A stretch of DNA of 34,867 bases, from positions 1 through 34,867 of the forward strand of contig DUMD01000108.1 of the NCBI GenBank assembly GCA_012840065.1, read 5' to 3'. The notes beneath the pieces are model-generated. The model was not told the origin of the DNA, ran no database searches, and worked only from the letters and a program-made list of their open reading frames with translations. This DNA is from Clostridia bacterium. GTDB lineage: Bacteria > Bacillota > DUMD01. Shown here piece after piece: positions 26,194-34,235 of this stretch. The translations under genes were made by a program, and so were the position numbers. The number at the start of each line of letters is the position of its first letter. Position 1 is the stretch's first letter.

Positions 26194-27221
26194 GCATATT
26201 TAAATATTTAAAGGATTCATCCAGGCCTATTCTCTGTTTCTTCCTATTGATCCTCATAGTGAATTTAATATTGATAAGCAGTAGCGATTTACACAAGTCA
26301 TTATTAGATATTTCCTATTTGAATTTGCTATTATTTTCTGTTTTCCTAATGTTTTTAGCCATAGGCTATGCAAAGTGGAGAAGTGCATATGGGGAATTAA
26401 AAAGGGCCATAGAACTTGGAGAAAATATAGATAGCGTTGCCCCAGGGGGAAATAAATTGGAGCAAAGACTAATAAGGGATATTATTGACATAAAGAATAA
26501 GGAAAAGCTGAGGGAGTCAGAGGAACTAAAGAGGAATTTAGAGGAAATGAATGATTATATAACAAAATGGGTTCACGAAATCAAAATACCTTTATCAGTT
26601 TGTGAGCTTATGGTTGATAAATTAGAGGAAGAAGAGCTGTATGATCTGTCTAAAGAGTTAAGGCAGGAAACAGAAAGGATAAACTTTCTTGTGAATCAGG
26701 TACTCCATATGAGCAGGGCCTCCAGCTACAGTCAGGATTTTATAGTGGAAGAAGTAAACTTAAGCAGCCTGGTTAAAAATGTGGTTAAGAACAATATGAG
26801 TTCATTTATATCAAAGAAAATAGAAGTGGAAATAGATAATCTGGATTTCAACATATTTACTGATAGAAAGTGGGCCTATTATGTGATAGAGCAGATAATC
26901 AACAATGCCTGTAAGTATGTGGATGCTAATGGAAAAGTTAAAATACATGGAGAAGAAACTGATGAAAGTGTAATACTTACTATCTGGGATAATGGAATGG
27001 GTATTCCTGAAAAGGATCTATCTAGGATTTTTGATAGGGGATTTACAGGAGAAAATGGCAGAAGGACGAGCAAGTCTACAGGCATGGGACTTTATATTTG
27101 CAAAAAGGTTGCAGACCAATTGAATTTTAATATTGAAGTATCCTCTCAGGTGGAAAAATACACTGAATTCAAAATAATTTTTTACAAATTAGCAGATTAT
27201 TTAAGAGTGACAAAAATGTAA
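26190..27221 (+). CDS. Intramembrane-sensing histidine kinase, BceS-like
   Basis: 343 residues. Two membrane helices (about 13-31 and 42-62) are separated by only about 10 residues, leaving no room for an extracellular sensor, as in BceS kinases that take their signal from the transporter. The phospho-acceptor is His129 in KWVHEIKIPLSV. The ATPase domain shows N-box YVIEQIINNACKY, G1 IWDNGMGIPEKDL and G2 GMGLYICKKV. It overlaps the regulator gene by 4 nt. The stop codon lies inside a candidate BceR-type operator. Confidence 0.93.
   Translation: MSIFKYLKDSSRPILCFFLLILIVNLILISSSDLHKSLLDISYLNLLLFSVFLMFLAIGYAKWRSAYGELKRAIELGENIDSVAPGGNKLEQRLIRDIIDIKNKEKLRESEELKRNLEEMNDYITKWVHEIKIPLSVCELMVDKLEEEELYDLSKELRQETERINFLVNQVLHMSRASSYSQDFIVEEVNLSSLVKNVVKNNMSSFISKKIEVEIDNLDFNIFTDRKWAYYVIEQIINNACKYVDANGKVKIHGEETDESVILTIWDNGMGIPEKDLSRIFDRGFTGENGRRTSKSTGMGLYICKKVADQLNFNIEVSSQVEKYTEFKIIFYKLADYLRVTKM
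27208..27221 (+). promoter_or_regulatory. Candidate BceR-family operator
   Basis: TGACA-AAAA-TGTAA fits the TNACA-N4-TGTAA pattern reported for BceR-like regulators with no mismatch. It spans the kinase stop codon, 122 bp before the ATPase start. A weak promoter (TTGTCA at 27236, TACTAT at 27263) lies downstream of it. Confidence 0.6.
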
Positions 27222-27287
27222 TCTAAAAAGCCCTATTGTCACCATAAGTGATGGAATGAAACTACTATAAGAACTTAAAATATAGAT

Positions 27288-27322
27288 AAAAAATTCTCTC
27301 TTTTTATAGGAGAGAATTTTTT
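27288..27322 (+). terminator. Hairpin with T-run between the kinase and the ABC genes
   Basis: Perfect 13-bp stem AAAAAATTCTCTC / GAGAGAATTTTTT with a 9-nt loop. It should stop or attenuate transcripts from the two-component genes and lies within the leader of the ABC operon. Confidence 0.8.
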
Positions 27323-27343
27323 AATGAAGTTGGAGGGGATTCT

Positions 27344-28108
27344 ATGGGAATAGTACTGGAAACAAAGAATTTAAGAAAGGAATATGGTTCAAAGGGAATG
27401 GTTTTTGCAGCTCTGGATGGTATTGACCTGAAGGTATATAAGGGAGAGTTCTTAGGGATAATGGGACCGTCAGGTGCAGGTAAGACTACTCTGTTAAATG
27501 TTCTATCTACAATTGATAGACCTACTTCCGGGGATATCTGCTATGAAGGTAAGAGTATTTTAACTATGAAAAATAGAGAGCTTTCAATATTCAGGAGAAA
27601 TAACATTGGATTTTTATTTCAGGATTTTAATTTATTAGACAACATGTCTGTTCAGGATAACATAGCATTGCCCTTGGCTCTTTCAAATGTAAATGTAAAG
27701 GAAATAAAAGAAAAAGTGGGAAAATTAAGCGAGTTCTTTGGATTAAAGGATCACCTTAAGAAATATCCTTATCAATTGTCAGGGGGGCAAAAACAAAGAG
27801 TGGCAGCAGCCAGGGCACTTATTACATCACCATCTATAGTTTTTGCTGATGAGCCTACTGGAGCATTGGATTCTAAATCCTCACAGGAACTGTTGCAATG
27901 CCTTTTGAGGATGAATGAGGAATTGAATGCAACTATTATAATGGTTACTCATGATGCCTTTGCAGCCAGTTATTCCAAGAGAATTCTATATTTAAAGGAT
28001 GGAAAAATTCATGCCAGAATAGATAAGGATTCTAGCAGAAAGGAGTTCTTCAAGAGAATTATAGACTTTATTGGTTCTGTAGGAGGTGGCGTAGGTGAAC
28101 TCTTTTAA
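27344..28108 (+). CDS. ABC transporter ATP-binding protein, BceA-like
   Basis: 254 residues, MacB/LolD-type ATPase. Walker A GPSGAGKTT (41-49), Q-loop LFQDFNLLDN (91-100), signature LSGGQKQR (145-152), Walker B IVFADEP (165-171) and H-loop VTHD (201-204) are all intact. ATG 27344 follows TTGGAGGGG. The permease start overlaps its 3' end by 14 nt. It pairs with the BceB-like permease to remove or release peptide antibiotics from lipid II-cycle intermediates; the actual inducer is unknown. Confidence 0.94.
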   Translation: MGIVLETKNLRKEYGSKGMVFAALDGIDLKVYKGEFLGIMGPSGAGKTTLLNVLSTIDRPTSGDICYEGKSILTMKNRELSIFRRNNIGFLFQDFNLLDNMSVQDNIALPLALSNVNVKEIKEKVGKLSEFFGLKDHLKKYPYQLSGGQKQRVAAARALITSPSIVFADEPTGALDSKSSQELLQCLLRMNEELNATIIMVTHDAFAASYSKRILYLKDGKIHARIDKDSSRKEFFKRIIDFIGSVGGGVGELF

Positions 28109-29963
28109 ACTGACCATTATGAATTTCAGGAGGGATATAAAGACTTATGGCATGTATCTAATGGCAATGATTTTTTCAGTAGCCACCTATTATAATTTTG
28201 TCTCTATGAGACACAATCCTCAATTTATAGAGGCAAAGAGTATCTCTATGTATGTAAAAAGTTCATCTATGGTCGCATCTATGCTCATGATCTTATTTCT
28301 GATATTCTTCATTATGTATTCCAGCAACTTCTTCTTAAAACAAAGAAAAAGGGAACTGGGCATATATGTCTTCATGGGAATTGACAACTACAAAATTGCC
28401 TTTATTTTTGCAGCAGAAGGATTATTATTGGGGATAATGTCTTTGGTTGTCGGTCTGTTGCTTGGCGTATTGTTCAGCAAATTGTTTCTTATGTTGCTGG
28501 CAAAGGCAGCCTTGCTGAATATGAGAATAAACTTCTTCATATCAGAAAAGGCTATTATAGAAACGGTAGCTGTTTACTCAGTTATTTTATTTATAACTTT
28601 TCTAAAGGGATATTTAGATATCATCAAAACCAGCTTAATCGATTTGATGAACACATTGAAGAAAGCGGAAGAACTCCCCAAAGTTAATTATTTAAAAGGA
28701 ATTGCTTCCTTAATAATCATAGGTGTTGCCTATTATATTGCAGTAAATTATGGTAAATTCGGATTTGGCACTGCTTTTATGTTGACAGTAATTCTGGTGA
28801 TAATAGGCACCTATTGGCTGTTTGGCTCTTTTTTATCTATGCTTATTAGGTATTTTATAAAAAGAAAAGATTTTCTATATAAAGGCACAAACATTATAAG
28901 TTTTTCAAATCTAGCCTTTAGAATTAAGGACAACTATAGGACCTTTGCAGCAGCAGCAGTCTTGGTAACTACCTGTATAACTTCCTTTGGCACAATAAGT
29001 TCTCTTAGATACTTTGTAAATGAAAATCATAAAATAGAGGTTCCCTATACTGTTACTTATATTTCTAACAAGCAGGAAGAAATAAATAAGGTAGATGAAA
29101 TAATAGAAAATTCACCCCACAAGGTTGAATTAAGGGAGAAAGCCAACTTTCTATTTATTCCTGAATCCCGGGTTATAGTAGTAAAATTATCTACTTTTCA
29201 AAAGGTATTATCAGATCTTAATGTTAAAGACAGAGAAAAGGTAATATCTAAAATTGGACAGTTAGGGGAAGAGGCGGCATATATAGAAAAACCCGGGGTA
29301 TGGATGAGCATGTTGGAAAGAAAGGATTTAAAAGTAGGGGATGAGACTTATAAAATAAAAGATAGAGTAAAGGTTCCCTTGTTTGGCGGAGGAGTGCCTT
29401 ATCCTTGTGTTGTTGTCAATGATGAAAAATATGAAACATTAAAGCTTAAATTTGAAGAGAAACAGTTTAATGGAATCATACTGGATAATCCTGAGAACAC
29501 AAAGGATTTAACTTTTCAGCTAGCTCAGGTACTATCTAGGGAGTCTGGATTATATACCTATTTTATAGCTGGCGCTACAATGTATGATTTAGTTGGGATA
29601 GTATATTTCCTTGGGGCCTTCTTATTTTTAGTGTTTGTATTTGCTACAGGCAGTATAATCTATTTTAAGGTCTTAAGCGAATCCTTCAGAGATAAAGGCA
29701 AATATGAAATACTGAGAAAATTGGGAACAACAGATCTTGAAATCCAAGAATCAGTTTCCAAGCAGGTAGGTATGTTTTTTCTACTACCCCTAATAGTAGG
29801 GATAATCCACAGCCTAGTTGCCATTTCAGTATTAAGCGACCTTATGAAGTATAGGTTGACAATACCAACAGTTATAAGTATAGGCGTGTTTATAATCGTA
29901 TACGGCATATTCTATGTATTTACAAGGAAAAAATATATTAAAGTCATAGAGAGTCAAGCTTGA
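28095..29963 (+). CDS. ABC transporter permease, BceB-like
   Basis: 622 residues. The layout matches BceB permeases with about ten helices: one near 18-36, three between about 55 and 180, two near 200-250, one near 280-300, then an extracellular domain (about 305-510) and three C-terminal helices. FtsX-like features include SFSNLAFRIKDNYRTFAAAAVL. The large extracellular domain is the part that recognises antibiotics or their lipid targets and varies most between systems. GTG 28095 overlaps the ATPase gene, suggesting coupling. The last codons form one arm of a 19-bp inverted repeat. Confidence 0.92.
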   Translation: MNSFKLTIMNFRRDIKTYGMYLMAMIFSVATYYNFVSMRHNPQFIEAKSISMYVKSSSMVASMLMILFLIFFIMYSSNFFLKQRKRELGIYVFMGIDNYKIAFIFAAEGLLLGIMSLVVGLLLGVLFSKLFLMLLAKAALLNMRINFFISEKAIIETVAVYSVILFITFLKGYLDIIKTSLIDLMNTLKKAEELPKVNYLKGIASLIIIGVAYYIAVNYGKFGFGTAFMLTVILVIIGTYWLFGSFLSMLIRYFIKRKDFLYKGTNIISFSNLAFRIKDNYRTFAAAAVLVTTCITSFGTISSLRYFVNENHKIEVPYTVTYISNKQEEINKVDEIIENSPHKVELREKANFLFIPESRVIVVKLSTFQKVLSDLNVKDREKVISKIGQLGEEAAYIEKPGVWMSMLERKDLKVGDETYKIKDRVKVPLFGGGVPYPCVVVNDEKYETLKLKFEEKQFNGIILDNPENTKDLTFQLAQVLSRESGLYTYFIAGATMYDLVGIVYFLGAFLFLVFVFATGSIIYFKVLSESFRDKGKYEILRKLGTTDLEIQESVSKQVGMFFLLPLIVGIIHSLVAISVLSDLMKYRLTIPTVISIGVFIIVYGIFYVFTRKKYIKVIESQA

Positions 29964-29992
29964 ATTATTTCCCAATTCAAGCTTGACTCTCT
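29948..29992. repeat. Perfect 19-bp inverted repeat at the end of the permease gene
   Basis: AGAGAGTCAAGCTTGAATT and its exact complement are separated by ATTTCCC; the TGA stop lies in the left arm. No T-run follows on either strand. It could be a Rho-independent-like hairpin without U-tract, an mRNA stabiliser, or a trace of insertion. Confidence 0.85.
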
Positions 29993-30117
29993 ACAATCTG
30001 TATTATTGTTTTTCCTATACTTAATATTCAGGTATTTATCATTATGCTCATCTTTTTTTTGCTGTAGGTACCTTCTTCAACTTCCTTGGAAGGAGTACTG
30101 TTTTTAGGGGTAAGCTT

Positions 30118-30522
30118 TTAATGGGAACAGCTGCAGAAATTCTGATTGCTTTCAATTAGTTTTCCTTCCAAGTAAAGCTTAACAGCCTGATCTGCCGAAG
30201 ACTCAGTTGTAAATATTAGTTTTATTCCTATGTTTTTAAGATCTTTGGCAATTCTAAATCCCATACCTTTGCAAATAACCAGGTTACATCCCTTTAGGGC
30301 CTTCAGAACTGGACCGTGGCTGTGGTGACTCCTTCCCTGTAGATGGTTGTCTTTATGAATTATGGCTTTTGATCCTTTACCGCCGTGTTCGGTGAAATTA
30401 TTTAGTTTAATTTCTTTAGAACTAATTTTTCTATTTTCGATAGTATAAATACAGAAGCAATTACATCTGCCGAAGTGGGCCGCAATATTTTTTCCATTGT
30501 CAGATGGGACAGCAATTTTCAT
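30118..30522 (-). CDS. Dinitrogenase iron-molybdenum cofactor (NifX/NifB C-terminal-like) domain protein
   Basis: 134 residues. The family start MKIAVPSDNGKNIAAHFGRC and the end-domain (LVICKGMGFRIAKDLKNIGIKL ... AVKLYLEGKL) fit the stand-alone NifX-like group widespread in anaerobes that do not fix nitrogen. A His-rich insert (GRSHHSHGP) and Cys-Ser-Cys-Ser-His tail suggest metal or cluster binding. The track uses GTG 30531, which belongs to the AGGAGGTG ribosome site; ATG 30522, 8 nt after AGGAGG, is preferred. No nif gene or Mrp ATPase is adjacent. Its real partner is unknown. Confidence 0.85.
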   Translation of the reverse strand: MKIAVPSDNGKNIAAHFGRCNCFCIYTIENRKISSKEIKLNNFTEHGGKGSKAIIHKDNHLQGRSHHSHGPVLKALKGCNLVICKGMGFRIAKDLKNIGIKLIFTTESSADQAVKLYLEGKLIESNQNFCSCSH

Positions 30523-30561
30523 TTTTTCCACCTCCTAGTGAGATCATGTATTTGTACATTT

Positions 30562-30590
30562 ATCTTACCAGTATTATGAGCATATGTCAA
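30562..30590 (-). promoter_or_regulatory. Promoter of the NifX-like gene
   Basis: Minus strand: TTGACA, 17-nt spacer, TAAGAT with an upstream TGG (extended -10), about 40 bp before the ATG. Confidence 0.75.
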
Positions 30591-30712
30591 ATAAAGCTGT
30601 TACTTTTTTGATTAGCAACACTTCTTTATTTTTTATTCTCTGCTCTAACTATAGTAGGTAAATGCTGTTGGGGGCTATTTTAGAATAAATTTTACTTTAA
30701 AATTTAGCAAAG

Positions 30713-30747
30713 AAAAAACAGCCCTTTTTTCAAAGGCACTGTTTTTT
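30713..30747 (-). terminator. Intrinsic terminator after the second polysaccharide deacetylase
   Basis: Stem AAAAAACAG / CTGTTTTTT with an inner CCTTT/AAAGG pairing; on the minus strand the run TTTTTTCTTT follows, 16 nt past the stop codon. Confidence 0.8.
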
Positions 30748-30762
30748 AAGGTAGGTTTTCTA

Positions 30763-31581
30763 TTATTTTTGTTGATTAATAATGCTGACAAATTGGCGGA
30801 GCTTTGTCCAACTGAAAACAGGGAATCTTTTAAGTTCCAGGGGATCATCTCCGGGACGAACAACCCCTTCTTTAGTGGTAAAGGCCATGGTATAGCCTGC
30901 TTGAGCTACCAGATCTTTTGCTCTTTCGTCGTAGGCCCCAAAGGGATAGGAAAAGTAGCGGGATCCCAAGAGTTGGGAAGAATAAACTAAATCTCCTTTG
31001 ATATCCTCTGATTTAAGTTGGTAGATGGCAGGCCCTCCCTCATTTTCCCAGTGCAGGCTATGGCTATGACTTTGATAGCTAAAAACATCGTTTCCTGCTT
31101 CCAGTTCAGGCCAGGAAAGATAAGCAAAACCCTCTTCAGAATTGGGCTGAGCAGGACTTTCTCTTAAATAGGATGTTATGACAAAGATAGTAGCTTTAAA
31201 ACCATATTTTTTCAAAATGGGATAAGCGTAGAGGTAATTACTTTGATAACCGTCGTCAAAGGTTATAACTACTGTTTTAGGAGGTAAGTCTTTCTGATTT
31301 TGAATATATTTTTCTAACTCCTCTAGGGTAGCGGTTTTGTATCCGTTTACGGCTAGGTATTTTATTTGCTGTTCAAAGCTTTCCACCGTTACTATTCCCG
31401 AATTTTGGGGATCGGGGTTTTCTTTCTCGGGTACCAGGTGGTGGTAGAGCAGAACCGGGATACCCGGACTGTTTCTGCTGCCGTTCTTGTTGGAAGTAAA
31501 GGCTTGTCCATACTTCATATGAGTTGTTCCTAATACAAAAACAATAGCAATAAATAGAGTTAAAAACCTTTTTCTATTCAT
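30763..31581 (-). CDS. Secreted polysaccharide deacetylase (PgaB/IcaB-like CE4)
   Basis: 272 residues. A signal peptide (MNRKRFLTLFIAIVFVLGTTHMKYGQAF) precedes the NodB domain. Motifs: VLLYHHL (43-49), TFDDG (107-111), SHSHSLH (171-177), and SYPFGAYDE. The HxxxH pattern differs from the first deacetylase (SHSHSLH versus HSFNH), and the LLYHHL start groups it with poly-GlcNAc/YadE-type enzymes rather than PdaA. Catalytic residues look intact. The ribosome site is weak: GGGGAG is 13 nt from ATG 31581. It stands alone and is divergent from metK. Confidence 0.87.
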   Translation of the reverse strand: MNRKRFLTLFIAIVFVLGTTHMKYGQAFTSNKNGSRNSPGIPVLLYHHLVPEKENPDPQNSGIVTVESFEQQIKYLAVNGYKTATLEELEKYIQNQKDLPPKTVVITFDDGYQSNYLYAYPILKKYGFKATIFVITSYLRESPAQPNSEEGFAYLSWPELEAGNDVFSYQSHSHSLHWENEGGPAIYQLKSEDIKGDLVYSSQLLGSRYFSYPFGAYDERAKDLVAQAGYTMAFTTKEGVVRPGDDPLELKRFPVFSWTKLRQFVSIINQQK

Positions 31582-31783
31582 TTATAGAAAACATCTCCCC
31601 GCTAGTTAATTTTCTTATTTTTTCTGTAAAGGAGCCAAATATTCCTTTTAGGTTAAAAAAATCATTTTTTAATTTTTGCTTAAAAATATTTTTCAAAAAA
31701 TTTAATAATTGTGGTGGAAATAATTTTGGTGAATTAAGAGATTTTAGGCCGGGTCCGGAAATCAATAGTATTTTCGACTTAAC

Positions 31784-31813
31784 TTGACAGGCCAAGATTG
31801 GGTGTAGTAGAAT
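31784..31813 (+). promoter_or_regulatory. metK promoter
   Basis: TTGACA, 18-nt spacer, TAGAAT; about 140 bp before the riboswitch core. Confidence 0.75.
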
Positions 31814-31949
31814 AGAGCGAAGAAGATGTAAACAGAGATTTGGGCAGCAGATGAAGTTTTTTCTTTGTTTGATGCTAAACTAACTTTATTTAAAAGACGT
31901 CTAGTTTTTTAGTAAAAGGAAAATAGATTAGAGAACTGTTACTAAGGGA

Positions 31950-32063
31950 TAGTCTCATACTCTTATCCAGAGCGGTGGAGGGACAGGCCCAAAGAAACCC
32001 GGCAACCGGCAGCCTGGCTGTGCGGTGCTAATTCCTGCAGAGTAATCTCTGGAAGATGAGAGT
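31950..32063 (+). promoter_or_regulatory. SAM-I riboswitch (S-box)
   Basis: Core S-box sequences are present in order: CTTATCCAGAGCGGTGGAGG, GAAACCCGGCAACC, GGTGCTAATTCC, and a closing P1 helix TCTCAT (31953-31958) / ATGAGA (32056-32061). SAM binding is expected to turn off metK, the SAM synthetase gene. Confidence 0.95.
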
Positions 32064-32077
32064 TGAGTTAAGATTGC

Positions 32078-32110
32078 TCAACCTCTTCCTGCCGGGAAGA
32101 GGTTTTGAGT
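32078..32110 (+). terminator. Terminator hairpin of the SAM-I riboswitch
   Basis: CCTCTTCC pairs with GGAAGAGG across TGCCG, followed by TTTTGAGTTT. It is the expression platform of the metK riboswitch. Confidence 0.75.
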
Positions 32111-32153
32111 TTCCTGGTTAATTATTTAAGGTGTTGAGGAGGAGGAAAAAACC

Positions 32154-33380
32154 TTGGACCAAAAAAATCTAAAGACACGGCATTTGTTTACTTCGGAATC
32201 CGTTACCGAGGGACATCCGGACAAAATGGCTGACCAGATTTCTGATTCAATTTTAGATGCTATTTACAGTCAGGACCCTTATGCCCGGGTTGCATGCGAA
32301 ACTTCTGTTACAACCGGTTTAGTTTTTGTTTTTGGTGAGATTACTACCAATTGTTATGTGGATGTTCCTAAAATCGTTCGGGAAACAGTTAGAAAAATAG
32401 GTTATACCAGAGCAAAATACGGTTTTGATTGTGATACCTGTGCTGTAATTACTGCCATTGATGAGCAGTCCCCTGATATTGCCATGGGTGTAGATAGAGC
32501 TTTGGAAGCTAGAGAAAATGCTAATGATGAAGATTTATATGACACTATTGGTGCTGGGGATCAGGGAATGATGTTTGGTTATGCTACTAATGAAACTCCC
32601 GAATATATGCCCATGCCAATTACTTTGGCTCAAAACTTGGCCCGCAGATTAGCTGAGGTAAGAAAAAGTGGAGAGCTTAGCTATCTTAGGCCGGATGGAA
32701 AAACCCAAGTTACTGTAGAGTACGAGGGAGATAAACCCGTTCGAGTGCATACAGTAGTTGTTTCAGCTCAGCATGATGCGGAAGTTTCCCTTGATACCTT
32801 GAAAAAAGATATAATTGAAAAAGTGATTAAACCTGTTATTCCGGCAGAATTTTTAGATGAGCAAACCCGCTATTTTATCAACCCCACCGGCAGGTTTGTG
32901 GTAGGCGGCCCCCAAGGTGATGCTGGTTTAACCGGTCGCAAGATTATTATTGATACCTATGGCGGTATAGCCCGTCATGGAGGAGGAGCTTTCTCCGGAA
33001 AAGATCCCACTAAAGTAGACCGTTCCGGCGCCTATGCAGCTCGCCATGTGGCTAAAAATCTGGTGGCAGCTGGCCTGGCTGACCGCTGTGAGGTTCAGGT
33101 AGCTTATGCTATTGGAGTAGCCCGCCCTGTGTCTATCCGGGTAGATACCTTTGGTACCGGTAAACTAGTCGAGGAACAACTGGTAGAATTGATTAATCGC
33201 TGTTTTGATTTAAGACCGGCGGCTATTATTGACAATCTACAGCTGCGCCGTCCTATCTATGCCCAGACCGCAGCTTACGGCCATTTTGGTCGGAATGACT
33301 TAGATTTGCCCTGGGAAAGATTGGATAAGGTAGAACTCTTGAAAAAGACTGCGCAGGAACTGTTTGGTTATCAAGGTTAA
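32154..33380 (+). CDS. metK: S-adenosylmethionine synthetase
   Basis: 408 residues. It makes SAM from methionine and ATP. Motifs: [21 protein letters not shown] at the N-terminus, [16 protein letters not shown], and the P-loop-like [19 protein letters not shown]. All are intact. TTG 32154 follows GGAGGAGG; a few extra residues ([10 protein letters not shown]) precede the usual start, still within family range. Controlled by the SAM-I riboswitch just upstream, giving product feedback. The 3' end lies in a 24-bp tandem duplication shared with the leader of the next gene. Confidence 0.97.
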   Translation: MDQKNLKTRHLFTSESVTEGHPDKMADQISDSILDAIYSQDPYARVACETSVTTGLVFVFGEITTNCYVDVPKIVRETVRKIGYTRAKYGFDCDTCAVITAIDEQSPDIAMGVDRALEARENANDEDLYDTIGAGDQGMMFGYATNETPEYMPMPITLAQNLARRLAEVRKSGELSYLRPDGKTQVTVEYEGDKPVRVHTVVVSAQHDAEVSLDTLKKDIIEKVIKPVIPAEFLDEQTRYFINPTGRFVVGGPQGDAGLTGRKIIIDTYGGIARHGGGAFSGKDPTKVDRSGAYAARHVAKNLVAAGLADRCEVQVAYAIGVARPVSIRVDTFGTGKLVEEQLVELINRCFDLRPAAIIDNLQLRRPIYAQTAAYGHFGRNDLDLPWERLDKVELLKKTAQELFGYQG

Positions 33381-33414
33381 AAGGGAAGAAGTTATCAAGA
33401 TTAAGAGGGAAGAA
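33367..33414 (+). repeat. 24-bp tandem duplication at the metK stop codon
   Basis: Units 33367-33390 and 33391-33414 match at 22 of 24 positions. The second copy supplies AGAGGGAAGAA, the Shine-Dalgarno of the GDSL gene. Confidence 0.9.
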
Positions 33415-33415
33415 A

Positions 33416-33991
33416 ATGAGAATAGTAGCTTTTGGGGACAGTATTGCTTATGGTTGGGACGTGGCGGAAAAGCATAGCTATCGTCAGGTTTTAAAAAGAC
33501 TGTTGGAAGCAAAATACCCGGACCGGAAATGGCAGATTTTTAACCGGGGAGTGCCGGGGGATACCGCCTTAGGCGGAATTAATAGAATGAAACGGGATGT
33601 AGGGAAAATCAAACCGGATTTGGTTTTGGTCGGCTTTGGTTTGAACGATGCCCAGATGGCTTTGTTTAATGAAAGATTGTTTACGCCAGAAAAACATAAG
33701 GAATATATGAGAAAAATTCTTCACTATTTGCGGGATGAGATTGGATGCGAAGTTTGGTTTCTCACCACCACCCTTGTAGATGAAGTTAATCTTCCCCAAG
33801 ACTACTGTCAAATGGTTGCTGCTTATAATGAACAGCTTACCCAGTTAAGTAGGGAAGAAAAGGTTAAACTAATTGATCTCTATACTCCTTTAAAGGAAGC
33901 CGGTTTTGACCGGGTTCTTCAGTACGATGGGGTTCATTTAAACGAATTAGGCTATCAGATTGTTGGAGAGATATTGAGTAAAGAATTTTGA
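33416..33991 (+). CDS. GDSL/SGNH-family hydrolase (esterase/lipase-like)
   Basis: 191 residues, cytoplasmic (no signal peptide). Block I FGDSIAYGWD contains the nucleophile Ser; PGDT, GFGLNDAQM (block III Asn) and YDGVHLNELGY (Asp/His pair) complete the SGNH set. Related to TesA-type lysophospholipases and carbohydrate esterases; the natural substrate is unknown. ATG 33416 with AGAGGGAAGAA. It lies 35 nt after metK and is likely co-transcribed, so also under SAM control, although no functional link is obvious. Confidence 0.9.
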   Translation: MRIVAFGDSIAYGWDVAEKHSYRQVLKRLLEAKYPDRKWQIFNRGVPGDTALGGINRMKRDVGKIKPDLVLVGFGLNDAQMALFNERLFTPEKHKEYMRKILHYLRDEIGCEVWFLTTTLVDEVNLPQDYCQMVAAYNEQLTQLSREEKVKLIDLYTPLKEAGFDRVLQYDGVHLNELGYQIVGEILSKEF

Positions 33992-34001
33992 AAATTATCG
34001 T

Positions 34002-34032
34002 GCACCGCACTTATTAAATGCGGTGCTTTTTT
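34002..34032 (+). terminator. Intrinsic terminator after the GDSL gene
   Basis: 8-bp stem GCACCGCA / TGCGGTGC with a 9-nt loop and six T. Confidence 0.9.
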
Positions 34033-34235
34033 ATAATTTTTTAGACCTTCTTTATTGGTAGAAGTTTTTTTCTTTGGAAGGAAAATTGGCTAGGAAAGAT
34101 TAATAAAACAATAACCTCTAGGAGATTAAAATTAATTTTCTTTTATAACAACTAGTTAATTAGGTTTATGCTTTTGTCCCTAGAAAAGATAGAGGGGATA
34201 AGGGAATTTTTAAGTAAATTTGGAGGAGAAATGAA

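Larger units (their letters stand above)
31582..32153 (+). other. metK upstream region (promoter, long leader, SAM-I riboswitch)
   Basis: 572 nt without a supported gene. The left 200 nt are very AT-rich. The promoter, SAM-I riboswitch and terminator-like hairpin are listed separately. The track ORF at 31574-31795 (minus, 73 aa) lacks a ribosome site. Confidence 0.75.

Noticed and set aside
31574-31795. 73-aa minus-strand ORF ending just inside the second deacetylase start
   Set aside because: It has a TTG start without a Shine-Dalgarno, overlaps the metK promoter and has no recognisable domain. Translational coupling to the deacetylase is conceivable but not supported.
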